Positions 52,934-63,090 are shown, numbered from the stretch's first letter. The stretch is 64,000 nucleotides of DNA from Dysgonomonas sp. ZJ279 (GCF_011039205.1 NZ_JAAKEL010000008.1:51062-115061), one strand, 5' to 3'. Notes: generated by a model not told the origin, from the sequence alone. A program made the numbers and translations.

Positions 52934-55060
52934 TTATTTCAAAGGAAAACTAAGATTCAAATTAGGCAAATTCATAGTTTCATGTATTGATATCGGTGCT
53001 TTCACACTCCAATTCACAGGAAAATATTCATTCGCTTTGAATTGAATTTCAGGCAATGCTTTCGTATAAATACGCTGTGGAACATTGTTATCTATACCAA
53101 AAGTTATTTCTTTCTGGAAGTTGCTGTAAAACTTAACAAATAGCAGATTCTTTCCTTTCTTCAAATCAAGAACTACAATATCTTTCAATGTTTCTACTTT
53201 TTCCAGATTTCCGTGATTAACAGCAATCGTACCATTCAGCGCAACAACTACACCATCGCCCGAAGTTACCGATATAACAACCTGCTGATCGACAGGCGAA
53301 GTTATCTCTTGTAAGGTATAATACGCATTAAGCAGACCACCGGGTAATGAATACCGTTCATTATTCTTATAAGTTGTTTTTCTCCAAGGCTTTCCGCCCC
53401 AATCTTTAGTTATATCAGCTTTCTTTATGTCATCGGGCATACCCATCAACGAAGACCAGCGAGCATCTTGCATATAAATATCTCCCCATGTAATTCCAGC
53501 TATATCATTATCCAATGTTTGAGGAGAAGATGCATCTAACCACACATCAGTAGTTTGCTTATTCAACTGCAAATGAATGGTCTTACCCAATTCCTGATCG
53601 GAATATACTAATCGGGGAACACGTTTTTCAGTTTTAGCAGGCGACAATGTCCATTCTTCCTTAATTGTACTTTGGTATATTGAATTATAATCGACACCGC
53701 TATTACTAAAGTATTTGAATGCATTATATTGATTCAAGACAAGATCGGATGTTAGTGGTTTTATATTCAACGGAGGAACTGTATATCCTTTTTTGATAGA
53801 AATGTCTATTACATTTATTACCTCTGCATCCACAGAGTTAGGAATCGTTACCACAACACCTTCTTTCGTTTTTTCATATTTGCATACTGTCTTCTCACCC
53901 AACACTTTTACTCCTGAGATACTTCCGACAAGACCCGGTAATAAGATTTTACGATCGGCAGGCATATCCAATATATGCAAATAAAGCTTATCCGATTTTG
54001 ATGTTATCGAACCCCAAGTAAATGCCAAATGAAAAGGATCGGCATCTGTGTTATAAATAGCTTCTCCATTTTTGTCAAGCCATTTACCTATATTCAGCAA
54101 TACATCTTTTTCGAACTCGACAATTGAGCCATCACCACGAGGCCCGATGTTTAACAGAAAGTTACCGCCTCTGCTCGTTACACGAATCAGACTTATCAGC
54201 TTTTCTCTCATTTTGGCTTTTTCGCTTCCTCTCTCCTGCCATGAGCGGTAGCTCCATGTTTCGTGGAAAAATGAAGCAGGAGATTGCCAAGGCACTCCGA
54301 TTATATAGTCAGGCTCCTGATTGTCGCCCATCACCATAAAATCACCCTGTCCATTACCAATGCGACCTCCTACCATACAATTGGGTTGGAACTTTCTTAC
54401 CCATGCTTTCATTTCTTTGCTTTGCTCTAATGAGTGAGAACCCATATCGAACCACAGCTCGGAAATATCACCATAATTGGTAAGCAGTTCTTGTATTTGT
54501 TTCTTATTATATTCGAAATGTTCGGCAGGAATAAGATCCGAGTTATGACTCGAAATAGGCATCGCTGCCGGAAAATGCCAGTCGATAAGTGAATAATATA
54601 GTCCAAACTTCAATCCGTGACGAGCACAAGCTTCTGATAGCTCTTTCAATACATCCCTTTTGTAAGGCGTTGCGTCCACTACATTAAAATCTGTAGTATT
54701 CGTTTTATACATACAAAATCCATCGTGATGTTTCGACGTAAATACAATAGATTTCATACCTGCTTTTTTAGCAAGAATAACAACACTATCAGCATTCCAT
54801 TTTTCAGGATTAAATCGTTTTGCAACATCGGCATAAGTATCGCTGTATATACCGGCATGCGCCTGTATTTGTTCACTTAGTCCTGTGGAGATATTCTTAC
54901 CTTTCCACACACCTCCCAATTCTGCATAAATTCCCCAATGGATAAACATCGAGTATTTACGTGCTTCCCATTTAGCAAGCTCATTCGCATCTATTTGCGC
55001 AGACATACTGAGTGTACTAATAAACAAAAATGATAAAATAATGGTAAATGTTTTTTTCAT
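52934..55060 (-). CDS. Alpha-L-fucosidase, GH29
   Basis: An exported 708-residue GH29 enzyme that releases L-fucose from glycans. Signal peptide at residues 1-21 (ending SMSAQ). The catalytic TIM barrel spans about 25-345: WEARKYSMFIHWG, FTSKHHDGFCMY, GLKFGLYYSLIDW, and the nucleophile D205 in ELWFDMG. Two C-terminal beta domains follow (about 345-430 and 460-700). The second contains VVVALNGTIAVNH, a galactose-binding-like or carbohydrate-binding type, longer than the basic 450-residue enzymes. It is a free-standing gene with no susC/susD neighbours. Confidence 0.9.
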   Translation of the reverse strand: MKKTFTIILSFLFISTLSMSAQIDANELAKWEARKYSMFIHWGIYAELGGVWKGKNISTGLSEQIQAHAGIYSDTYADVAKRFNPEKWNADSVVILAKKAGMKSIVFTSKHHDGFCMYKTNTTDFNVVDATPYKRDVLKELSEACARHGLKFGLYYSLIDWHFPAAMPISSHNSDLIPAEHFEYNKKQIQELLTNYGDISELWFDMGSHSLEQSKEMKAWVRKFQPNCMVGGRIGNGQGDFMVMGDNQEPDYIIGVPWQSPASFFHETWSYRSWQERGSEKAKMREKLISLIRVTSRGGNFLLNIGPRGDGSIVEFEKDVLLNIGKWLDKNGEAIYNTDADPFHLAFTWGSITSKSDKLYLHILDMPADRKILLPGLVGSISGVKVLGEKTVCKYEKTKEGVVVTIPNSVDAEVINVIDISIKKGYTVPPLNIKPLTSDLVLNQYNAFKYFSNSGVDYNSIYQSTIKEEWTLSPAKTEKRVPRLVYSDQELGKTIHLQLNKQTTDVWLDASSPQTLDNDIAGITWGDIYMQDARWSSLMGMPDDIKKADITKDWGGKPWRKTTYKNNERYSLPGGLLNAYYTLQEITSPVDQQVVISVTSGDGVVVALNGTIAVNHGNLEKVETLKDIVVLDLKKGKNLLFVKFYSNFQKEITFGIDNNVPQRIYTKALPEIQFKANEYFPVNWSVKAPISIHETMNLPNLNLSFPLK

Positions 55061-55080
55061 GATATTTAATTTTGAAACAA

Positions 55081-55124
55081 AGGGTATTCAATCTGTCTGT
55101 TAATTCAGATAGAAAGAATACCCT
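55081..55124 (-). terminator. Terminator after the transglutaminase-like lipoprotein gene
   Basis: 9-bp stem AGGGTATTC (55081-55089) with GAATACCCT (55116-55124), supported by an inner ATCTG/CAGAT pairing. The minus reading ends CCCTTTGTTTC. Confidence 0.65.
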
Positions 55125-55148
55125 ACTATTTTTCTCTTTAAAGTATTT

Positions 55149-57809
55149 TTACTTTGTTGATTGCTCTTCTCTGATAGTTTTAAGGATATTCTCACCTATA
55201 CCGATACGGTATCCTTGCGAGGAGAATAAGATTCCTCCATTAGAATTCAGGTAAACAGTCAAAGGGAAGTTATTAGAGAACTCTATTTGCAGAGCCCCTG
55301 CCACAGCATTAAGAAGTGCACGATTATCATCGACGCTCCATTGCGATTGCTTAGGAAGACCTTTGAATACCGAAGCATCGAAAGCCTTACTCAATTTATC
55401 ATTAGGTATTGCAAATAAGATTCCGCCACCCCATTCTTCTAATGGTGTTTGCACAACAGGCAGATCTTGAAGAATATGTTTAGTCGGCTCTTTATCCGGA
55501 TCGGCAAAACAAAGGATCAGACCTTTACCATTCATTAATTCTTTCAATGTTTTTTTGTTACCATCTGTAAGACTAATAATCGTATTTGGGTCTACTATGC
55601 CTTGTACTTGTATGCGTCCTTCAACTTGAGGAAGTTTTATTTCAAGAGACTTAGTCTCATTCTCTTCTATTGCAAAATACTGAGTATTTACTGTTACCGA
55701 ACCATCATTAGCTCTACTACCAATCATTAATCTGTAATATCCGACATCGACTGTTACTTTGCCGGGTAGTTCTTTAAGTGTTTTATCTCCTCCAAAATTA
55801 AGAGTAACAAAATTCCCATTTTCGAAATGAGCCAATGTATAATGAGTAGAATATGCAGGTTTTACAATATTGTCTTTATAGTTGGTAAATACAACCGAAG
55901 CCTTTGGCAAAACAGGGGCCTCCGCTTCAAAGCTAACATCTTTCCATTGGTTATTTTCGAAATATTGAGGACGGGATGTCGATGATTCTAAACGGGATGG
56001 AATACCCATTGTACGGCACAATGCAACAAAAAGAATATCACGAGAGCGTTTGTCTGCGATCTTCAATTCATGCGATCCTCGTGGAGAAATCGGACACTTA
56101 TAATAATTTTCCGTTTCACTTATCTTAATATTATCACGAACATAATTTACTATTTCCACAGGATTAGCTTGTGCTATTGCTACCCAATCGGCAGGAATTT
56201 GCTCTTGCGCAAACGCTCTCCATGGACGAATTAATTCCAATGCAATGCGTGGCGAAAATATAGTACTCGCATACATATTTTTAGGTGTACCTTCTTTTAC
56301 TCCTAATTTCTCACCATTTGTTAAATGATCCAATAGATAATCGGCAGGTGTGTCGCGCAAATCTTTTTCACGTAAGGCTGCCAGGAAATCAAACAGATAA
56401 GGATTGGCTTTTTCTTTCAACATAAATGCTTTCATTTCATCCCAATTCCCTTGCGACTTACTTAAGTAATTCCATGCTTCATCTGCATTTAAATTATTTT
56501 CTGCAGCAAATTTACGAGCGGCATCTTCAGCAATAAATGTTCCCATATAAGCATTACGGATAGAATCCTCATGAGCCAGACGCTTTGCATTTTCTGCAAT
56601 TTTCTCTGCCGATAGCTCTTTAATAGGTTGCTCGGCTGGAGCTTCCATCACAAACGTTTCTTCAAATACTTTTCCTGCTTTTTGATCCAGTTTTATTGTT
56701 ATTTCGGAATCTTTAGTTGCAGACTTGCCATAACCGTAATTGTCTCCTTTGTTTACCCATACAAATACATCACCCATTCCCGAAAGAACAGATGTAGCAC
56801 CAGCAGCATCTGTGGTAGCAGTAGTAATAGGGTAGAATTCTGCATAATTATAGACATTATATCTCACTGTAGCTCCTTCTACCGACTTACCCGACTCATC
56901 TACAACTTTCACCTTCACTTCGCGAGTTGTTGTATAATTACCAAGCAAGTTAATCACCGAATATAGTTCTGTTTCTTCATTTTTTTCTTCCGGACCATTA
57001 TATGCACCAAACACATTGGTATGCACCATCATAGCTCGTTTCCCCGGAGCTGTGAACCACGCCACATCTAATTCCGGTTCCGGTTCGCAAGCACCGATAT
57101 AGTGCCATTTACCATCAACCCAAGCCTCTACCCATGCATGATTATCATCGGTGTGTGCCCAACGGGGAGTATAACACTGACGGGCAGGAATACCCACTGC
57201 ACGTAGCGCTACAGTTGTAAATGTAGATTCTTCTCCGCAACGTCCCCAAGAAGTGCGAGCCAAGGCTAATGGAGATGATGTACGCCCATCTGTTCCTCGG
57301 TAAGTCACTTTCTCGTGACACCAATGGTTCACTTCCAACACAGCCTGCTCCATAGTCATACCTTTCACACGATCTTTCAATTCGCCGAAAAATACCTGAC
57401 GGGCAGTATCTAAATTCTCATTATTTACACGATATACTAATACGAAATGGCGGAAAATATCCTCCGGAATAGTTTTACCCCAGTCAAAATAATCGCGAGC
57501 TGCGAAAGCTGCGTCTACCTGTCCTAAGAAATAATCACCATCATAGTCTGCCAAATCCGACAATGGCATATAAGCGTACAGAAACTCTAAAGCTTCACGT
57601 TGCTCGATTGTTAAATCAGGTTTGTCGAATACGGAAAACAGCTCTTGACTACGACCCGCAGCCAGTTCTTTTCTTTTCTCGAATTGCAGATGAACTTGCT
57701 CTCTGTATTTTTCATCTTTCAAGAAATGAGTTTCAGACGGTTTACAGGAACCAAACAAGAAGAGTGCTAAAGCACTGAAAAAGACTAGGGAAGATACTAT
57801 GCTTTTCAT
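55149..57809 (-). CDS. Transglutaminase-like lipoprotein with two TG-type domains
   Basis: An 886-residue envelope lipoprotein: signal peptide with lipobox FGSC (about residue 22). The first transglutaminase-like domain spans about residues 110-255. Its triad Cys is C191 in SWGRCGEESTF, its His is H224 in DDNHAWVEAW, and an acidic residue follows in the next strand. A Big/carboxypeptidase-like insertion (VKVKVVDESGKSVEGATVRYNVYNY) comes next. The second TG-like domain is near 590-660, where the equivalent of the Cys is Ser (KRSRDILFVALCRTMGIPSRL), so it is probably inactive. The C-terminus (about 785-885) looks thioredoxin-like without a CxxC. The start is the ATG at 57809; the open frame extends to 57908 but lacks the signal peptide there. 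Confidence 0.8.
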   Translation of the reverse strand: MKSIVSSLVFFSALALFLFGSCKPSETHFLKDEKYREQVHLQFEKRKELAAGRSQELFSVFDKPDLTIEQREALEFLYAYMPLSDLADYDGDYFLGQVDAAFAARDYFDWGKTIPEDIFRHFVLVYRVNNENLDTARQVFFGELKDRVKGMTMEQAVLEVNHWCHEKVTYRGTDGRTSSPLALARTSWGRCGEESTFTTVALRAVGIPARQCYTPRWAHTDDNHAWVEAWVDGKWHYIGACEPEPELDVAWFTAPGKRAMMVHTNVFGAYNGPEEKNEETELYSVINLLGNYTTTREVKVKVVDESGKSVEGATVRYNVYNYAEFYPITTATTDAAGATSVLSGMGDVFVWVNKGDNYGYGKSATKDSEITIKLDQKAGKVFEETFVMEAPAEQPIKELSAEKIAENAKRLAHEDSIRNAYMGTFIAEDAARKFAAENNLNADEAWNYLSKSQGNWDEMKAFMLKEKANPYLFDFLAALREKDLRDTPADYLLDHLTNGEKLGVKEGTPKNMYASTIFSPRIALELIRPWRAFAQEQIPADWVAIAQANPVEIVNYVRDNIKISETENYYKCPISPRGSHELKIADKRSRDILFVALCRTMGIPSRLESSTSRPQYFENNQWKDVSFEAEAPVLPKASVVFTNYKDNIVKPAYSTHYTLAHFENGNFVTLNFGGDKTLKELPGKVTVDVGYYRLMIGSRANDGSVTVNTQYFAIEENETKSLEIKLPQVEGRIQVQGIVDPNTIISLTDGNKKTLKELMNGKGLILCFADPDKEPTKHILQDLPVVQTPLEEWGGGILFAIPNDKLSKAFDASVFKGLPKQSQWSVDDNRALLNAVAGALQIEFSNNFPLTVYLNSNGGILFSSQGYRIGIGENILKTIREEQSTK

Positions 57810-57841
57810 AATATTAAATATATTTATTATAAAATATCTAG

Positions 57842-57871
57842 CAAAGATAAAAAATCTTCTCTTAATCCCAA
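57842..57871 (-). promoter_or_regulatory. Promoter of the transglutaminase-like gene
   Basis: On the minus strand TTG (complement of 57869-57871) and TATCTTTG (complement of 57842-57849) are 19 nt apart; the -7 box is 32 nt upstream of the start at 57809. It overlaps the end of the LptD-like gene, so this gene has its own promoter. Confidence 0.7.
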
Positions 57872-60618
57872 GCAGGATCGTAACTAGATGAGCGTCCACG
57901 TTTATCATACTTCAAATCTTGGAGCATAGATGAGTTTGCCCGGATGGAAACGAAGTACGACTGATAAGGGCCTAGGGGAATAAAACTCGCTGTAAGAGTC
58001 CAGCAATGGAGATTACGACTGAGATTACAATTCAGATATGAAATTTGATTGGTTTCGAAATCGTAAGCAGAACTAAAATTGAAACTCCAATTTTTAGTAG
58101 GCTGAATACTGCCATTGAAACCCAGATTATGTGTCAGTTTATATTTGAACTCTCGGGTTTCCTCATTCCATCTGGTCATGTCATAAGCATAGTTAAATGA
58201 ATAATTCGCTGACAGGCTCCACTTGACATCGTTTTTCAGATAACCATCGGCATCATACTGCCCATCGTCTTTCTTACCTCCTAACAGACTTTTTCTCTCG
58301 GTTCCCTCTGCGTCCATCCCATCTGTAGTATCATCCATAGGATCGCCTTCAATCGGATTATTTTTATTGGGGTCACCTTTTTTATCTTCACTTCCGCCAA
58401 ACCACTTTTTGAAAGTATCTTGATTAATAGAAGGAGAAATTGCATATCCTACACGCATCAAGCGCCCAATACTACCTTTTTTTGAGATACGAAGTTCGTC
58501 AACACGCCTAAGTCCCGTCACTTTCCCATCTCTATCCCGCACTAAATCGTAAGTATAAGGGTCGAATGTGGCATTAACATTGACAGTCACAGATTTGCTC
58601 AACTTCAAACGGGTATTGGTTGCAATATCAGTCCATTTAAAAGAGTCTGCAACCATATTATAGCTAAAACTCGTACTGAAATTATCTATTAAACTAATTT
58701 TCTTAATCGTATCATTTGCCGCATATTTCATTTCGAGGTTATTCTCGAATTGAAAGTTGATCATCCCTTGCTTACCTGCAGGTGGAGAACCAAACATACC
58801 ATTTTTAAATAGAGAATAAGTATGGGTCTGCAAGTCTCCATTCGCGTCATAATATTTATATGAATCGTAGAAACCAAAGCGCGGGTCACTGAAATCGGGT
58901 GCATAACTAAAACCTATACTAGGTGAAAATATATGCCTGATTGTAGTACTTTTAGAAAATAGAGGTGTAAAGAAACCGTAAATCCGGGTCTGCACACTTA
59001 CTGCTGCATTGAAATCATAAACACGGCTGAATGTATACGTTGTATCTGCATCGACATGTCTCGAGCCATCCCACTTTTGAGTTACCTTATCAGTATACCA
59101 CCGTTCATTATACTGAATGGCAGGTGTTATATGAAAGTTGTTGAAGGCCGTATATGTCGCTGATATGGGAATGCTATGCCTCATCGCATGCTTCCAGTCT
59201 TTTTGAAGGCTGGAACTAAATAGCATATTTTCCTTTGTCAGAATGCTGTTACGAAGTTCTCCGTTATAATTTAACTGAATCTTCTCATACCAGCGTTCTG
59301 CTCCCACAGCCCCTTTTCGCTTGAAAGGGAAAATACGGCTCATTGTAAATGTCATGTTTGGCAATGTCATTGATATGGTAGAATCTCGTGTACGCTGATC
59401 TATATTCATTGTTGCCGATACACTCCATGGAGAATTCGGAAATCGCTGAGTTAAATTTACACTCGAACTTTTAGTACTTTGAGTAAAAAGGTCAGAATTA
59501 TATACCGAATTTATCTGATTACGGTCGTATGAACTTGTAGAATAATTAACACTGGCAGACAATGTCCTGTACATATTAAACTTAGGATCCTGAGAGTGAG
59601 TCCATGTTATCCTTCGGTCTTTCGACACTGAATAATCAGGCAATAATCTGTCACCGATTTTCGTAACCAAATAGCCAACATCGAATGACCCCGAGTATTT
59701 ATAGCGCTTGCGATAAGAAGAGCGCGCATTTAGCCCCCATGAACCCTTAGTATATATCTCGCCTGTAAGAGCCAAATCTATATTATCATTAATTGCAAAA
59801 TAGTATCCCCCATCACGTAAGAAGAAACCTCGTTCCATCTCATCCCCGAATGTAGGCATGATAACACCAGATGAATATTTGTCTGAAAAAGGGAAGAAGC
59901 CAAAAGGAAGGCCTATAAAAGGAAGGGGTAAATCTTCTATTACCAGATAAGCAGGACCCGTTATTACATTTTTCTTTGGACGAACTTTTGCTCTTGTTAA
60001 TGCTAAATAGAAATGGGGATGATCATGATCATCGCAAGTTGTATAGCGTCCGTCTTCCATAAAGAAAGCTTCGTCTTGTGTTTTCTTAGCTTTTTCTGCA
60101 ACAATATAGCCTTCGCCTTGTTGAGTTATTACATTATTTATATAGCCCTTCCTTGTCTTGAAATTATATTTCATCGCTTTAGACTCATAATCTACTCCGC
60201 CATCGGAGAAAACGGGGTAACCAAACTCGTCACCAACAGAATCTAAACCGAACGTTGCTCTCACAATACTACTATCCATACTCATGGATATTTTCTCGGC
60301 TTTAAGTTGAATGGTAGTATATTTCACCTCACCATCGCCATATAAATACCCCCAGTTATCGGAAGTCATTACAATAGAGTCTTTTGCCTGATAGTCGACT
60401 ACTGCATCTAAAACGCTTTTTTTCTTAGTCGAAGAATCTGACGGTAAGCTATCTTTTTTAATTTTAACGGAATCTACCTGAACAGATAGAATAGAATCTT
60501 TCACCTTAAATGAGGATACACCAATAGCACCTGCTGTAAACGAAGATACTGCACCCCAGAATGGTACAGAGAACATTACAAACAGAAATATATAAGTAAA
60601 GACGCGTATTTTTCTCAT
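57862..60618 (-). CDS. lptD: LptD-like outer-membrane LPS assembly protein
   Basis: A 918-residue outer-membrane protein. Signal peptide (MRKIRVFTYIFLFVMFSV), an OstA/LptA-like beta-jellyroll N-terminal half (about residues 60-200: IVMTSDNWGYLYGDGEVKYTTIQLKAEKISM), then a long beta-barrel ending near SSYDPAWD. It carries the Bacteroidetes pattern LPLPFIGLPFGFFPFSDKYSSGVIMP (in pieces), which is typical of putative LptD in the phylum. In other bacteria LptD inserts LPS in the outer leaflet. The ATG at 60618 is chosen: the longer frame from 60654 would run across the -7 box at 60652. Confidence 0.83.
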   Translation of the reverse strand: MRKIRVFTYIFLFVMFSVPFWGAVSSFTAGAIGVSSFKVKDSILSVQVDSVKIKKDSLPSDSSTKKKSVLDAVVDYQAKDSIVMTSDNWGYLYGDGEVKYTTIQLKAEKISMSMDSSIVRATFGLDSVGDEFGYPVFSDGGVDYESKAMKYNFKTRKGYINNVITQQGEGYIVAEKAKKTQDEAFFMEDGRYTTCDDHDHPHFYLALTRAKVRPKKNVITGPAYLVIEDLPLPFIGLPFGFFPFSDKYSSGVIMPTFGDEMERGFFLRDGGYYFAINDNIDLALTGEIYTKGSWGLNARSSYRKRYKYSGSFDVGYLVTKIGDRLLPDYSVSKDRRITWTHSQDPKFNMYRTLSASVNYSTSSYDRNQINSVYNSDLFTQSTKSSSVNLTQRFPNSPWSVSATMNIDQRTRDSTISMTLPNMTFTMSRIFPFKRKGAVGAERWYEKIQLNYNGELRNSILTKENMLFSSSLQKDWKHAMRHSIPISATYTAFNNFHITPAIQYNERWYTDKVTQKWDGSRHVDADTTYTFSRVYDFNAAVSVQTRIYGFFTPLFSKSTTIRHIFSPSIGFSYAPDFSDPRFGFYDSYKYYDANGDLQTHTYSLFKNGMFGSPPAGKQGMINFQFENNLEMKYAANDTIKKISLIDNFSTSFSYNMVADSFKWTDIATNTRLKLSKSVTVNVNATFDPYTYDLVRDRDGKVTGLRRVDELRISKKGSIGRLMRVGYAISPSINQDTFKKWFGGSEDKKGDPNKNNPIEGDPMDDTTDGMDAEGTERKSLLGGKKDDGQYDADGYLKNDVKWSLSANYSFNYAYDMTRWNEETREFKYKLTHNLGFNGSIQPTKNWSFNFSSAYDFETNQISYLNCNLSRNLHCWTLTASFIPLGPYQSYFVSIRANSSMLQDLKYDKRGRSSSYDPAWD

Positions 60619-60651
60619 CAATGAGATCCCATGCTTAGTGTATTCAGGATG

Positions 60652-60659
60652 CAAAGCTA
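60652..60659 (-). promoter_or_regulatory. -7 box for the LptD-like gene
   Basis: On the minus strand TAGCTTTG matches TAnnTTTG, 33 nt upstream of the start at 60618. No good -33. Confidence 0.5.
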
Positions 60660-60758
60660 ATCAATTATACAAGAATGCATAATATGATAAATCAAAAAAA
60701 GTATAAATTTAATTACCCAAACCTCTTTTTCAGACCTTTATAATAAGCTACATCCAAA

Positions 60759-60787
60759 TTGTTTATTATTAATAATTCATATATTTG
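60759..60787 (+). promoter_or_regulatory. Promoter of the M64 peptidase gene
   Basis: TTG at 60759-60761 and TATATTTG at 60780-60787 with 18-nt spacing, 24 nt before the start codon. Confidence 0.6.
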
Positions 60788-60811
60788 TCATACTATTAAA
60801 CGATACTTACT

Positions 60812-62092
60812 ATGAAATATTTTCTACTTTGGTGTTCTATTTCTTTTTCGTTGCTAAATGTAACCGCTCAGAATTTTGATGATTACTTCATAGAGAAAAC
60901 ATTACGAATCGATTATATATTTTCAGGCAATGATCATTCTGAAACTATATCTCTCGATCAAATGAGCCAGTTACCACAATGGGCAGGACGAAAACACAAT
61001 TTATCTGAAATCATAAGAGATGGTAATGGACAAATAAGTGTTTTTAGTAGCGAAAGCAATAAATGCATATATAAAAATTCGTTCAGTACTCTTTTCTTCG
61101 AATGGCAAACAACACCCGAAGCTAAGACTGTAAGAAAAAGTTTCGAGAATACCTTTTTAATCCCCTACCCCAAAGAAAAAGTATGGGTAGAGATTAAGCT
61201 CCGTGATAAAAAAGGATTTTATCAGTTGGCCATAAGACACCTTGTAGATCCTAATGACATTCTAATAAAAAAGAAAGGTGCAAGCAACCCGACACCATAC
61301 CATATGATACATCGTGGCGATTCGACCCAAAACTGTATTAATGTTGTAATACTTGCAGAAGGTTATACACAAGTGGAAATGAGTAAATTCAGAAAGCACG
61401 CCCAAATAACCTGCGATGAGATATTTAAACATAGTCCATTCAATAAGCTGCAAGATAAATTTAATATTATTGCAGTAGAGACTCCATCTAAAGATTCGGG
61501 AGTCAGTGTTCCCCGAACTAATAAATGGAAAGAAACAGCTTTAAGTTCGCACTTCGACACATTTTATTCTGACAGATACCTCACAACAAGCAATGTAAAA
61601 GATATGCACGATGCTATTGCAGGTATTCCATACGCCCACATTATTATTTTAGCTAATACGGAAGTATATGGAGGGGGTGGAATATTCAACGCATACACAC
61701 TGACAACAACAGGACACCGTGATTTCAATCCCGTAGTGGTTCATGAATTCGGGCATAGCTTTGCCGGACTTGCGGACGAATATCACTACGAAGGAGGAGA
61801 TATATTTGATGATACTTATCCGCATAATATCGAACCATGGGAACCCAACATCACGACTTTAACTAAATTTGCTGTTAAATGGAAAGACATGCTCGCTCCG
61901 CAGACACCGATTCCGACACCTATCGAATCTGCCGACAAATATAAAGTAGGTGTATTTGAGGGTGCAGGCTATTCAGCTAAAGGAATATACCGTCCTGCGT
62001 ACGACTGTAGAATGAAGACAAATACATGCAAAGATTTCTGTCCTGCATGCCAAAGAGCTATCGAACAGTTAGTAAAATTCTATACGGAATAA
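60812..62092 (+). CDS. Peptidase family M64 (IgA-peptidase-like) exported protein
   Basis: An exported zinc peptidase of 426 residues. Signal peptide at residues 1-19 (FLLWCSISFSLLNVTAQ). The zinc motif HExxH is HEFGH (H311, E312, H315), followed by AGLADEY, which gives the third ligand region. The N-terminal part (about 20-150) is the M64 N domain. M64 enzymes such as the one from Clostridium ramosum cleave IgA; secretory role and target here are unknown. It lies alone between a promoter and a 98-nt gap. Confidence 0.88.
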   Translation: MKYFLLWCSISFSLLNVTAQNFDDYFIEKTLRIDYIFSGNDHSETISLDQMSQLPQWAGRKHNLSEIIRDGNGQISVFSSESNKCIYKNSFSTLFFEWQTTPEAKTVRKSFENTFLIPYPKEKVWVEIKLRDKKGFYQLAIRHLVDPNDILIKKKGASNPTPYHMIHRGDSTQNCINVVILAEGYTQVEMSKFRKHAQITCDEIFKHSPFNKLQDKFNIIAVETPSKDSGVSVPRTNKWKETALSSHFDTFYSDRYLTTSNVKDMHDAIAGIPYAHIIILANTEVYGGGGIFNAYTLTTTGHRDFNPVVVHEFGHSFAGLADEYHYEGGDIFDDTYPHNIEPWEPNITTLTKFAVKWKDMLAPQTPIPTPIESADKYKVGVFEGAGYSAKGIYRPAYDCRMKTNTCKDFCPACQRAIEQLVKFYTE

Positions 62093-62132
62093 AAAAAAGC
62101 ATCTAAGATTTTATTTATAGATAGAAAACACC

Positions 62133-62140
62133 TATTTTTG
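62133..62140 (+). promoter_or_regulatory. -7 box for the TPR membrane protein
   Basis: TATTTTTG matches TAnnTTTG, 50 nt before the start codon. No clear -33. Confidence 0.45.
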
Positions 62141-62190
62141 TCGCGACTAATTAAGAAACAATAAAATAAACAATATAATTCATAGTAACA

Positions 62191-62901
62191 ATGTCTCTAT
62201 CAAAAAAGAAACAAGCCGAATTACGCGAAGAGAAAGACTGGCAACGTATTGATAATGCCGTTTTCGAATCAGAACATTTCATCGAAAAATATCAAAAACA
62301 GCTATTGATAGCTATAGGTATAGTCGTTCTTGTTGTATGTGCTTATTTAGCATATAACCATTTCTATATTGCGCCTAAAGCCAAAGAAGCTCAAGTGGCA
62401 TTATTCAAAGGTGAACAATATTATAGAACAGGACAAGATTCGCTTGCTATCTATGGAGATGGAAATGGCTACATTGGCTTTGAAAGCATCATCAATGAAT
62501 ATGGTTCAACAAAACCGGGAAAACTAGCAAAATTATATGCAGGTATAAGCTATGCTAACCTAGGTAAATACGATCAGGCATTGGCTTACTTGAAAGATTA
62601 TGATGGTAGCGACAAAATACTAAGCCACCTTGTGAACGGAACAATTGGTGATTGCCTTGCCAGCACCGGTGCAGCAGAAGAAGCTATACCATATTTCGTC
62701 AAAGCAGCTAAAGGCGTAGATAACGAAGTACAAAGCCCGGTTCTATACAAAAAAGCTGGAATCATCTATAGAGAGCTTGGACAATACGATAAGGTTATCG
62801 AAATGTTTTCTATCATAAAGAACCAATACAACAGTTCTGAATTAGCATTAGAGGCTGATAAATATATTCAAGAAGCAGAAATAATGAAAGGAAGTAAATA
62901 A
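62191..62901 (+). CDS. Membrane-anchored tetratricopeptide-repeat protein
   Basis: A 236-residue protein with a charged cytosolic N-terminus (SKKKQAELREEKDWQRIDNAVF), one membrane helix (about residues 35-57, LLIAIGIVVLVVCAYLAY), and a periplasmic TPR domain (about 75-235). TPR units are visible at KLAKLYAGISYANLGKYDQALAYL, LASTGAAEEAIPYFVKAAKG and KKAGIIYRELGQYDKVIEMF. The layout matches YfgM/BamD-like helpers in Gram-negative envelopes, but the exact role is unknown. A strong terminator follows. Confidence 0.85.
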   Translation: MSLSKKKQAELREEKDWQRIDNAVFESEHFIEKYQKQLLIAIGIVVLVVCAYLAYNHFYIAPKAKEAQVALFKGEQYYRTGQDSLAIYGDGNGYIGFESIINEYGSTKPGKLAKLYAGISYANLGKYDQALAYLKDYDGSDKILSHLVNGTIGDCLASTGAAEEAIPYFVKAAKGVDNEVQSPVLYKKAGIIYRELGQYDKVIEMFSIIKNQYNSSELALEADKYIQEAEIMKGSK

Positions 62902-62921
62902 TACTCCTTCACTCTCAATAT

Positions 62922-62954
62922 AAAAAAGGTCTTGCACGTAGCAAGACCTTTTTT
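62922..62954 (+). terminator. Terminator after the TPR gene
   Basis: 14-bp stem AAAAAAGGTCTTGC (62922-62935) with 62941-62954, 5-nt loop ACGTA, followed by a long T run. Confidence 0.93.
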
Positions 62955-63056
62955 TTTTGTAGAAGCTAAACAATATATACATAGCACCATTTGATATTAT
63001 AACTTTCTTTAGAGAAGATCAACGAATCCTTAATAGGTTTATCGAACAGAAATAAA

Positions 63057-63064
63057 TATCTTTG
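63057..63064 (+). promoter_or_regulatory. -7 box for ribH
   Basis: TATCTTTG matches TAnnTTTG, 26 nt before the ribH start codon. No clear -33. Confidence 0.55.
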
Positions 63065-63090
63065 TAGGATAAATCAAAAAACAAGAACAA

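Noticed and set aside
57862..60618. TonB-dependent receptor reading of the LptD-like gene
   Set aside because: No CarboxypepD_reg or TonB-plug domain is present; the N-terminal OstA-like strands favour LptD.
63013..63090. Possible FMN riboswitch before ribH
   Set aside because: The distance from the -7 box to the start codon is too short for an RFN element and none of its conserved stems is visible.
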